A stretch of 5,945 nucleotides of DNA from Flavobacteria bacterium RIFCSPLOWO2_12_FULL_31_7 (GCA_001800945.1 MGWJ01000083.1:1-5945), one strand, 5' to 3'. Counted from the stretch's first letter, positions 1 through 5,307 are shown. Translations and numbers: made by a program. The notes: a model not told the origin generated them from the letters alone.

Positions 1-611
1 AAGCCGGAATGGCTAAAAAATGCTTGGTTATTGGTGCCGAAACTTTATCAAGAGTGGTAGACATTCATGATAGAGATTCCATGATATATTCTGATGGTGC
101 AGGTGCCACAATTATTGAAGCTACCGAAGAAGAAGGCGGAATAATCAGTCATGCTACTGCAACTTTCGCAACAGACGAAGCAGATTATTTGTTTTTCGGA
201 AATTCATTTAACAAAGAGTTGGATGAAGATGTAAGATACATCAAAATGTACGGAAGAAAAATTTATGAATTCGCACTAAACAATGTTCCAAATGCCATGA
301 AATTATGTTTAGATAAAAGCGGATATAAAATTACCGATGTAAAAAAAGTATTAATTCATCAAGCCAATGAAAAAATGGATGAAGCCATCATCAAACGCTT
401 CTATAAACTTTACAAGGAAAATTTACCGGAAGGAATTATGCCAATGAGCATTCATAAATTAGGAAATTCTAGCGTAGCTACTGTACCTACTTTATATGAT
501 TTAATCATGAATGGAAAAATTGAAAATCAAGAAATCAATAAGGGAGATATTATCATTTTCGCATCTGTTGGAGCTGGAATGAATATCAACGCTATTGTAT
601 ATAAAGTATAA
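1..611 (+). CDS. FabH-like 3-oxoacyl-ACP synthase III, C-terminal part (5' end outside window)
   Basis: Condensing enzyme of the thiolase fold that would join an acyl-CoA or acyl-ACP primer to malonyl-ACP in the cytoplasm. The frame is open to the window edge (codons for Ala-Gly precede the first Met at 9), so that Met is internal and about 200 C-terminal residues are visible. FabH-family proteins are usually about 320-350 residues, so roughly 120-150 are missing, including the expected catalytic Cys. Counting from the Met at 9, the His of the HQAN motif is residue 117 and the Asn of LGNSSVATVPTL is residue 153; these are the other two members of the Cys-His-Asn triad. SDGAGATIIE (28-37) and the glycine-rich end VGAGMNINAIVYKV also fit. 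The His-Asn spacing is 36, against about 30 in E. coli FabH, so there is a short insertion. The next genes are a methyltransferase and a glycosyltransferase, so a specialised lipid role is possible but not shown; no gene symbol is given because Bacteroidota often carry several FabH paralogues. Confidence 0.9.
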   Translation, partial: AGMAKKCLVIGAETLSRVVDIHDRDSMIYSDGAGATIIEATEEEGGIISHATATFATDEADYLFFGNSFNKELDEDVRYIKMYGRKIYEFALNNVPNAMKLCLDKSGYKITDVKKVLIHQANEKMDEAIIKRFYKLYKENLPEGIMPMSIHKLGNSSVATVPTLYDLIMNGKIENQEINKGDIIIFASVGAGMNINAIVYKV

Positions 612-618
612 TTATTTT

Positions 619-702
619 GTTTCAAATTTCAGGTTCAAAGTTTCAGGTTTATTTACTATTTTTACACCCTTGTTTTAAACTTGAAACTACAAACTTGAAA
701 CC
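619..702. repeat. Inverted pair of 7-bp-periodic repeats (TTTCAGG / AAACTTG type)
   Basis: The gap between the ketoacyl synthase and methyltransferase genes is largely repeat. The left arm (620-650) reads in 7-base steps: TTTCAAA, TTTCAGG, TTCAAAG, TTTCAGG. The right arm (677-702) reads AAACTTG, AAACTAC, AAACTTG, AAACC, which on the other strand is of the same TTTCAAG type. The arms are therefore an imperfect inverted repeat around a central segment of about 26 bp that holds a promoter-like stretch. A transcript could fold weakly here, but the stem is AT-rich with mismatches and has no following T-run, so I do not call it a terminator. Confidence 0.75.
651..669 (+). promoter_or_regulatory. 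Candidate -7 promoter element before the methyltransferase gene
   Basis: ATTTACTATTTT (651-662) recurs exactly at 2185-2196 in the other sizeable plus-strand gap. It includes TATTTTTA (657-664), close to the Bacteroidota -7 consensus TAnnTTTG but lacking the final G. No good TTTG -33 element sits at the usual distance. It is 47 bp upstream of the ATG and lies in the centre of the inverted repeat. This is a tentative call based on the repeat occurrence and position. Confidence 0.3.
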
Positions 703-710
703 ACATTATA

Positions 711-1235
711 ATGTACGAAAAAACATATCCGAGTAAACGCTTTAACATTACTTTAGAATTTCTAAAAAAACATATTAAAACTTCCGAAACCATTTTCGAT
801 TTAGGTGTTCCAAATCCCTTCTCGAAAATTATGGTAGAAAACAATTATACCGTAATTAATACGAAAGGCGAAGATTTAGATAACAATCAAAATGCTTTAC
901 GCGAAGAAAATTATGATGTTTTTACAGGTTTTGAAATTTTCGAACATTTATTAAATCCTTATACTGTTTTAGAAAACGTAAAATGTGATAAAGTTTTAAT
1001 TTCTATTCCATTACGTTTGTGGTTTTCCTCGGCATACAGAAGTAAAACCGACAAATGGGACAGACATTATCATGAGTTTGAAGATTGGCAATTGGATTGG
1101 TTGTTAGAAAAAACAGGTTTCAAAATTATCGATAGTGTAAAATTTACTCATCCCGTTAAAAAAATTGGTTTCCGTCCGTTGTTAAGATGGTTTACTCCAA
1201 GATATTATTTGGTTTACGCAGAACGAATAAAGTAA
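711..1235 (+). CDS. Small class I SAM-dependent methyltransferase-like protein
   Basis: This 174-residue protein resembles the Methyltransf_11/23 type. The visible pattern is a motif I strand ending in an acidic residue (IFDLG, 28-32), a later acidic segment (GEDLD, 53-57), the motif FEIFEHLLNP (74-83) typical of this class, a strand KVLISIP (94-100), and a C-terminal HYHEFEDWQLDWLLEKTGF (119-137) matching the usual H-x-x-x-(F/W) segment before the last helix. Motif I is degenerate: VPNPFS follows DLG where GxGxG is normal, so SAM binding should not be assumed. The protein is also short for the family. No signal peptide is visible, so it is probably cytoplasmic. Its stop is 20 nt before the glycosyltransferase start, implying co-transcription and perhaps a shared glycolipid or polysaccharide substrate. 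The substrate is unknown. Confidence 0.75.
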   Translation: MYEKTYPSKRFNITLEFLKKHIKTSETIFDLGVPNPFSKIMVENNYTVINTKGEDLDNNQNALREENYDVFTGFEIFEHLLNPYTVLENVKCDKVLISIPLRLWFSSAYRSKTDKWDRHYHEFEDWQLDWLLEKTGFKIIDSVKFTHPVKKIGFRPLLRWFTPRYYLVYAERIK

Positions 1236-1255
1236 ACAGTCACAGTTTTCAGAAT

Positions 1256-2107
1256 ATGAAATATTACATTATCATTCCCGCTTATAACGAAGAAGCTTTT
1301 ATGGCTTTGACTTTACAATCTTTGGTAGAACAAACGGTTTTACCATCGAAAGTTATTGTGGTAAATGATAATTCTACAGATTCCACTGCTGAAATTGTGG
1401 CTCGTTTTTCTGAAAAACATCCTTTTATTTCTTTAGCGAATAAAAAATCGGATGCGATTCATTTACCGGGAAGTAAAGTCATTCAAGCCTTTCACGAAGG
1501 TGAAAAACACATTGATGATCAGTACGAAATCATTGTAAAAGTAGATGCCGATTTAATTTTTCCAAACAATTATTTCGAAACCATCATCAAACATTTCCAA
1601 TCTGATTCCAAAATCGGAATGGCGGGTGGCTTTTGTTATATTGAAAAAAATGGCGATTGGATTTTAGAAAATTTAACCGATAAAGACCATATTCGTGGCG
1701 CTTTAAAAGCCTATAGAAAAGAAACCTACAAACAAATTGGCGGATTAAAACCTGCTATGGGCTGGGACACGGTTGACGAATTGTTATGTAAATTTTACAA
1801 TTGGAAAGTCGTTACCGATGAAAGTTTACACGTAAAACACTTAAAACCAACTGGCGCGAGTTATAATAAAGCCGCACGTTACAAACAAGGTGAAGCTTTT
1901 TACAGTTTAGGTTATGGATTTTTCATTACGGCAATTGCTTCTTTAAAATTGGCAAGTAGAAAAGGAAAACCTTTCTTATTTATCGATTACATTATGGGTT
2001 TTTGGAAAGCTAGAACTTCTGGAAAACCACTATTTGTAACTTCGGAACAAGCCAAATGGATCAGAAACTACCGTTGGAAAAAAATGAAAGAAAAATTATT
2101 CAATTAG
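1256..2107 (+). CDS. Family 2 (GT-A) glycosyltransferase
   Basis: This 283-residue protein begins directly with the GT2 nucleotide-binding strand (YIIIPAYNEE, 4-13). VIVVNDNSTDST (33-44) supplies the sugar-nucleotide-contacting Asp (D38), and the metal-binding DxD is DAD (97-99) in VKVDADLIF. GWDTVDE (169-175) is a likely catalytic acidic segment. It would transfer a sugar from a nucleotide-sugar donor at the cytoplasmic face; donor and acceptor are not predictable. The C-terminus is rich in basic and aromatic residues (KARTSGKP, WIRNYRWKKMKEK), which may associate with membrane, but I see no clear transmembrane helix. The frame is open back to an ATG at 1187, but that start would overlap the methyltransferase gene by 49 nt and add a non-homologous leader, so 1256 was chosen. 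The TAG stop falls in the first unit of the downstream repeat. Confidence 0.87.
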   Translation: MKYYIIIPAYNEEAFMALTLQSLVEQTVLPSKVIVVNDNSTDSTAEIVARFSEKHPFISLANKKSDAIHLPGSKVIQAFHEGEKHIDDQYEIIVKVDADLIFPNNYFETIIKHFQSDSKIGMAGGFCYIEKNGDWILENLTDKDHIRGALKAYRKETYKQIGGLKPAMGWDTVDELLCKFYNWKVVTDESLHVKHLKPTGASYNKAARYKQGEAFYSLGYGFFITAIASLKLASRKGKPFLFIDYIMGFWKARTSGKPLFVTSEQAKWIRNYRWKKMKEKLFN

Positions 2108-2180
2108 CCAATTCAAAATTAGCCAATTCGGCAATTAAAAATATTACACAATTTCAAATTGGCACATCAACAATTGACAC
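2101..2180. repeat. 7-bp-periodic CCAATT repeat with inverted arms, overlapping the glycosyltransferase stop
   Basis: The left part (2101-2136) runs CAATTAG, CCAATTC, AAAATTAG, CCAATTC, GGCAATT, in steps of 7, 7, 8, 7 and 7 bases. The right part (2150-2180) contains AATTTCAAATTGGC and CAACAATTGACACA. GCCAATTCAAAATT (2107-2120) and the complement of 2150-2163 agree at 12 of 14 positions, giving an imperfect inverted repeat. The stop codon TAG (2105-2107) of the glycosyltransferase is part of the array. The repeat fills most of the 107-bp gap before mlaE. It differs in sequence from the repeat at 619-702 but has the same architecture. Confidence 0.7.
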
Positions 2181-2184
2181 ATTA

Positions 2185-2200
2185 ATTTACTATTTTAGCA
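2185..2200 (+). promoter_or_regulatory. Candidate -7 promoter element before mlaE
   Basis: This is the second copy of ATTTACTATTTT (2185-2196), continuing as AGCA. TATTTTAG (2191-2198) partly matches the Bacteroidota -7 consensus TAnnTTTG. It lies about 16 bp before the mlaE ATG, a short leader. An ATTG at 2173-2176 is too close to be a proper -33 element. Tentative. Confidence 0.3.
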
Positions 2201-2214
2201 GATATTTTTAAACT

Positions 2215-2961
2215 ATGATGCTCATTAGATATTTATCGCAAATTGGTCGCTATTTTATTATGTTGAAAGATGTGTTCAATCGTCCTGTAAAATGGAGCGT
2301 GATGAAACAACTTATTTTAAAAGAAATTGACGACTTAGTTATTGATTCTCTTGGAATTGTGTGTTTCATTTCGTTTTTCGTTGGTGGAGTAGTTTCTATT
2401 CAAACTGCATTAAATTTAACAAATCCGTTAATCCCAAAATATTTAATTGGTTTTGCTACGCGTCAAAGTATCGTTTTAGAATTCGCACCAACCTTTATTT
2501 CTATCATCATGGCTGGAAAAATGGGTTCGTTCATCACGTCAAGTATAGGTTCCATGCGTGTAACTGAGCAAATTGAAGCTTTAGAAGTTATGGGTGTAAA
2601 TGCTTTAAATTACTTGGTTTTTCCAAAAATGATTGCCGCTTCCTTATATCCTTTTGTGATTGGAATTGCCATGTTTTTAGGAATATTTGGAGGATATTTA
2701 GCAGGAGTTTATGGAGGATTTACTACAAGTCAAGAATTTATTACTGGAATTCAAAACGATTTTATTCCTTTTCATATCGCTTATGCTTTTATCAAAACTT
2801 TAGTTTTTGCTTTTATACTAGCTACTATCCCTTCATTTCATGGTTTCTTCATGAAAGGTGGTGCTTTAGAAGTAGGTAAAGCCAGTACCGTAGCCTTTGT
2901 TTGGACATCAGTCGTAATTATTTTAATGAATTATATTTTAACCCAATTACTTTTAAGCTAA
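2215..2961 (+). CDS. mlaE: MlaE-family ABC transporter permease
   Basis: Inner-membrane permease of an MCE/Mla-type ABC transporter, a family that moves phospholipids between inner and outer membranes. Its 248 residues fit the usual size of about 250-260. An amphipathic N-terminus (1-40) precedes about five hydrophobic segments (roughly 44-66, 84-104, 142-165, 186-206, 225-247). The family's signature region is clear: LEFAPTFISIIMAGKMGSF (88-106) followed by the cytoplasmic coupling segment RVTEQIEALEVMGVN (115-129), which contacts the ATPase. ATG codons at 2215 and 2218 are both possible starts; the first is used. The stop overlaps the mlaF start as TAATG, supporting translational coupling. 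E. coli mlaFEDCB has the ATPase gene first and mlaD next to mlaE; here the permease comes first and no MCE-domain gene follows, so the substrate-binding partner must be encoded elsewhere. The symbol is by family and not by proven orthology. Confidence 0.92.
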   Translation: MMLIRYLSQIGRYFIMLKDVFNRPVKWSVMKQLILKEIDDLVIDSLGIVCFISFFVGGVVSIQTALNLTNPLIPKYLIGFATRQSIVLEFAPTFISIIMAGKMGSFITSSIGSMRVTEQIEALEVMGVNALNYLVFPKMIAASLYPFVIGIAMFLGIFGGYLAGVYGGFTTSQEFITGIQNDFIPFHIAYAFIKTLVFAFILATIPSFHGFFMKGGALEVGKASTVAFVWTSVVIILMNYILTQLLLS

Positions 2962-3728
2962 TGATTGAAGTACACGACATAAAAAAAAGCTTCGGAGACC
3001 AAATGGTTTTAAAAGGTATTTCTACTAGTTTTGAAGCTGGAAAAACCAGTTTAGTAATTGGTCAAAGTGGTTCTGGTAAAACAGTTTTTTTAAAATCTCT
3101 TTTAGGTGTTCATCAAGTTGATAGCGGACACATTTCGTTTGATGGTAGAATTTACGAAGACATGAACAAAGATGAAAAACGCGATATTCGTACCGAAATT
3201 GGTATGGTTTTTCAAGGAAGTGCTTTGTTTGATAGCATGACTGTAGAGGAAAACATCGGTTTTCCATTAAAAATGTTTACGAATAAATCTGCAGCAGAGG
3301 TTAAAGAACGTGTGAATTTTGTAATTGATCGTGTAAATTTAATTAATGCGAATCATAAAAAACCATCGGAAATTTCAGGTGGAATGCAAAAACGTGTGGC
3401 GATTGCCCGAGCGATTGTAAATAATCCGAAATATTTATTTTGTGATGAACCTAATTCTGGATTAGATCCGAAAACGGCCATTGTTATTGATAATTTGATT
3501 CAGGAAATTACTAAAGAATACAATATCACAACCGTAATTAACACCCACGACATGAACTCCGTTATGGAAATTGGTGAGAAAATTGTTTTCTTAAAAAATG
3601 GGTTACTAGAATGGGAAGGCACAAATAAAGAAATATTTAAAACCGATAATGCAGCCGTTACTGACTTCGTGTATTCAAGTGAATTATTCAAGCGTGTTCG
3701 TAAAATGTATTTAGAAGAAGATGTTTAA
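2961..3728 (+). CDS. mlaF: MlaF-family ABC transporter ATP-binding protein
   Basis: Cytoplasmic ATPase partner of the preceding MlaE permease, 255 residues, complete. The motifs appear in order: Walker A GQSGSGKT (34-41), Q-loop Gln85 in GMVFQGSALFDSMTVEEN, signature SGGMQKR (139-145; the SGGM form is usual in MlaF and differs from LSGGQ), Walker B YLFCDE (158-163) with catalytic Glu163, D-loop SGLDP (166-170), and switch His196 in NTHDMNS. DEPNSGLDP has Asn where Thr is more common. The frame is open upstream to an ATG at 2901 inside mlaE, but family alignment begins at MIEVHDIKKSFG, and the ATG at 2961 forms TAATG with the mlaE stop, so 2961 was chosen. Its stop (3726-3728) is immediately followed by the convergent aroA stop. 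Confidence 0.94.
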   Translation: MIEVHDIKKSFGDQMVLKGISTSFEAGKTSLVIGQSGSGKTVFLKSLLGVHQVDSGHISFDGRIYEDMNKDEKRDIRTEIGMVFQGSALFDSMTVEENIGFPLKMFTNKSAAEVKERVNFVIDRVNLINANHKKPSEISGGMQKRVAIARAIVNNPKYLFCDEPNSGLDPKTAIVIDNLIQEITKEYNITTVINTHDMNSVMEIGEKIVFLKNGLLEWEGTNKEIFKTDNAAVTDFVYSSELFKRVRKMYLEEDV

Positions 3729-3733
3729 TTAAA
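3724..3733. other. 10-bp palindrome holding both convergent stop codons
   Basis: TTTAATTAAA is a perfect palindrome. TAA at 3726-3728 ends mlaF on the plus strand and the complement of 3729-3731 ends aroA on the minus strand, so no base separates the two genes. I found no GC-rich stem plus T-run on either strand near here, so no intrinsic terminator is called. Confidence 0.85.
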
Positions 3734-4979
3734 TTACCTTCATATCAAACCCAACCTGTTTTACATCTTCCCAAAAAGTAGGATATGATTTTGAAACTAC
3801 TTCTGCGTTTTCAATTTTTATGGAAGTTTTTAATCCTAAAGGTGCAAAAGCCATTGCCATTCTGTGATCTTGGTAAGTAGCAATACTTACGTTTTCATTC
3901 ATTTTTTTAGAAGGTTCAAGAGTTAAACTATCATTGGTCACAAAAATATTCGCACCTAATTTTGTCAATTCATTTTTTAACGCCTCTAACCTATCTGTTT
4001 CTTTAATTTTTAAAGTGTGTAATCCTGTTAAATGACAACCAATCCCTAAACCAAAACAAGTTACGGCGATAGTTTGCGCGATATCAGGACAATTGTTAAG
4101 ACTAAATTGGAAGTTGGAAGTTGGAAGTTGGAAGTTGGAAATCTTTGCAAGAAAAATTGTATTTTCTTTAAAAACTGTTTCCACTCCAAAATTTCTATAA
4201 ATTTCAGCTAAAACTGCGTCACCTTGCAAGCTACTTTCTTTATAACTTGACAGTTGTATTTTTGTTCCAATTTCTGATAAAGCAAGAATAGAATACCAAT
4301 AAGAAGCAGAACTCCAATCGCTCTCAACAGTAATGAGTTTAGAGGTTATCGTTGAAAGGTTATTTACTTTAATTACATTTTTTTCAAACGAAGTGACTAC
4401 TCCAATTTCATTTAATAAAGCCAATGTCATTTGGATATAAGGTATGGAAGTAATTTCACCTTCTAGGGTTAATTCTAATCCATTTTCTAGCTTTGGAGCA
4501 ATTAATAATAAAGCAGAAATATACTGACTACTTACGTTTGCAGGTAAGGCAACTTTATTTTTAATTATTTTTTTTCCTATAATTTTAATCGGTGGAAAAC
4601 CATCTTTTTCTTCATAAGAAATTTCTGCACCAAGCTGATTCAAAGCTGCTACTAAAATTTGAATTGGACGTTCTTTCATCCGAGAAGAGCCCGTTAAAAC
4701 AACTTCTTTTCCTTCTTGAATCGCAAAAAAGGCCGTCAAAAATCGCATGGCAGTTCCTGCGTGATGAATATCGAAATGGAAACTGGAAGCTGGAAGCTGG
4801 AAATTTCTCAACACCTTCAACATCACTTCAGAATCGTCTGAATTGGATGTGTTTTCTATGACCAAATTTGGAAATAATGCTTGAAGTAATAACAACCGAT
4901 TCGTTTCTGATTTAGAACCTGTAATTGATATGTCAGGTTTCAGATTTAAGATTTCAGATTTTTTGAGTAACAATTCCAT
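3729..4979 (-). CDS. aroA: 3-phosphoshikimate 1-carboxyvinyltransferase (EPSP synthase)
   Basis: Cytoplasmic sixth step of the shikimate pathway: shikimate-3-phosphate plus phosphoenolpyruvate gives EPSP and phosphate. The 416 residues are close to the family norm of about 410-450. Blocks in order: ITGSKSETNR (19-28, Lys23 and Arg28 as E. coli K22/R27), AGTAMRF (74-80), MKERPI (101-106), VSSQYISALL (149-158), SIPYIQMTLALL (178-189), SDWSSASYW (220-228), CPDIAQT (297-303, Asp299 as D313), IKETDR (325-330, Glu327 as E341), YQDHRMAMAF (369-378) and VSKSYPTFWEDV (395-406, Lys397 as K411). All main catalytic residues are present. Relative to E. coli, the Asn before AGTAMR is His and the Pro after it is Phe. 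Three 7-bp-periodic repeats lie in frame in non-conserved stretches (about residues 6-16, 59-68 and 280-291). An ATG at 5045 is open in frame but would add 22 residues inside sugE; 4979 is preferred because it forms TGATG with the sugE stop and gives a normal N-terminus. Confidence 0.96.
   Translation of the reverse strand: MELLLKKSEILNLKPDISITGSKSETNRLLLLQALFPNLVIENTSNSDDSEVMLKVLRNFQLPASSFHFDIHHAGTAMRFLTAFFAIQEGKEVVLTGSSRMKERPIQILVAALNQLGAEISYEEKDGFPPIKIIGKKIIKNKVALPANVSSQYISALLLIAPKLENGLELTLEGEITSIPYIQMTLALLNEIGVVTSFEKNVIKVNNLSTITSKLITVESDWSSASYWYSILALSEIGTKIQLSSYKESSLQGDAVLAEIYRNFGVETVFKENTIFLAKISNFQLPTSNFQFSLNNCPDIAQTIAVTCFGLGIGCHLTGLHTLKIKETDRLEALKNELTKLGANIFVTNDSLTLEPSKKMNENVSIATYQDHRMAMAFAPLGLKTSIKIENAEVVSKSYPTFWEDVKQVGFDMKVI
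4107..4141 (-). repeat. Heptanucleotide tandem repeat (5 x 7 bp) inside aroA
   Basis: On the plus strand there are four exact TTGGAAG units and a fifth TTGGAAA, head to tail with no spacer. In aroA this encodes SNFQLPTSNFQ around residues 281-291, so the peptide also repeats every 7 residues (21 bp). It lies between the variable end of the preceding strand (NTIFLAK) and the conserved catalytic block NNCPDIAQT. One unit is not a multiple of three, so a one-unit change would shift the frame. Confidence 0.92.
4777..4804 (-). repeat. Second heptanucleotide repeat (4 x 7 bp) inside aroA
   Basis: On the plus strand the units are TGGAAAC, TGGAAGC, TGGAAGC, TGGAAAT. They encode FQLPASSFH within residues 60-68, just before IHHAGTAMRF. 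The 20 bases at 4785-4804 match 4123-4142 of the other aroA array at 18 positions and in the same orientation, so the two arrays are related copies. Confidence 0.88.
4934..4961 (-). repeat. Third 7-bp-periodic repeat (4 units) near the aroA start
   Basis: On the plus strand the units are CAGGTTT, CAGATTT, AAGATTT, CAGATTT, four contiguous 7-base steps. They encode SEILNLKP near residue 8-15, immediately before the conserved ISITGSKSETNR block. The unit differs from the TTGGAAG arrays but resembles the TTTCAGG units at 619-650. Confidence 0.7.
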
Positions 4980-5305
4980 CAGTTCGAAACAAATTTTAAA
5001 CCTATAATTGAGGCAATTAATGTGAACATAAAGAAAATTCTCCAAAAAGTAGCGGGTTCATTGAATACTATAATTCCAACAATTACGCTTCCGATTGCCC
5101 CAATTCCTGTCCAAACTGCGTAAGCTGTTCCGATTGGTAGTTCTTTGGTGGCTTTCACTAATAACAGCATACTGATAGTTAAGCAGATTAAAAATCCCCC
5201 ATACCAAAGTAGCGAAATGTTACCTGAAGTTTCTTTTGCTTTACCTAAACAAGTTGCGAAACCGACTTCAAATAAACCTGCGATTATTAGTAAAATCCAG
5301 TTCAA
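4979..5305 (-). CDS. sugE: SugE/Gdx-type small multidrug resistance (SMR) transporter
   Basis: Four-helix inner-membrane exporter that works as an antiparallel dimer driven by proton exchange; characterised Gdx/SugE members export guanidinium. At 108 residues it has the family size. Hydrophobic segments lie at about 3-20, 32-50, 58-80 and 86-104. The essential Glu is E13 in AGLFEVGFA, and KELPIGTAYAVWTGIGA (54-70) is a near-perfect SugE-class signature with Tyr62 and Trp65; Ser45 and Lys104 also match Gdx positions after a three-residue loop insertion (around KETSG). The helix-1 Trp of characterised Gdx proteins (Gdx-Clo W16) is Phe16 here, so substrate preference may differ. The start is TTG (complement of 5303-5305), chosen because MNWILLIIAG matches family N-termini and no in-frame ATG exists before the upstream TAA. 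It starts 2 nt after the mazG-like stop and its TGA overlaps the aroA ATG. Confidence 0.92.
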   Translation of the reverse strand: MNWILLIIAGLFEVGFATCLGKAKETSGNISLLWYGGFLICLTISMLLLVKATKELPIGTAYAVWTGIGAIGSVIVGIIVFNEPATFWRIFFMFTLIASIIGLKFVSN

Positions 5306-5307
5306 AA

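Noticed and set aside
1187..1255. Upstream ATG extension of the glycosyltransferase
   Set aside because: It overlaps the methyltransferase gene in another frame, and the GT2 core starts immediately after the ATG at 1256.
2901..2960. Upstream ATG extension of mlaF
   Set aside because: It lies within the mlaE coding region and the family N-terminus begins at 2961, which forms a TAATG overlap.
3025..3691. Minus-strand open frames opposite mlaF (3025-3267 and 3500-3691)
   Set aside because: Low-complexity shadow translations of a well-supported ABC ATPase gene with no recognisable domain.
3700..3760. Bidirectional intrinsic terminator at the mlaF/aroA junction
   Set aside because: The only symmetry is the AT-only 10-bp TTTAATTAAA; GAAG/CTTC flanks are off-register and give no stable stem with a T-run.
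4107..4141. CRISPR or direct-repeat array in aroA
   Set aside because: Units are 7 bp with no spacers and lie within a conserved coding frame.
4592..4861. Plus-strand open frame opposite aroA
   Set aside because: Shadow of aroA; its apparent repeat peptide comes from the heptad array read on the other strand.
4500..4980. aroA as a pseudogene because of the repeats
   Set aside because: The frame is unbroken over 416 codons and all recognised catalytic residues are present.
4980..5045. Upstream ATG extension of aroA (22 extra residues from 5045)
   Set aside because: It lies inside sugE, adds sequence unlike EPSP synthase N-termini, and the ATG at 4979 gives a normal start with TGATG coupling.
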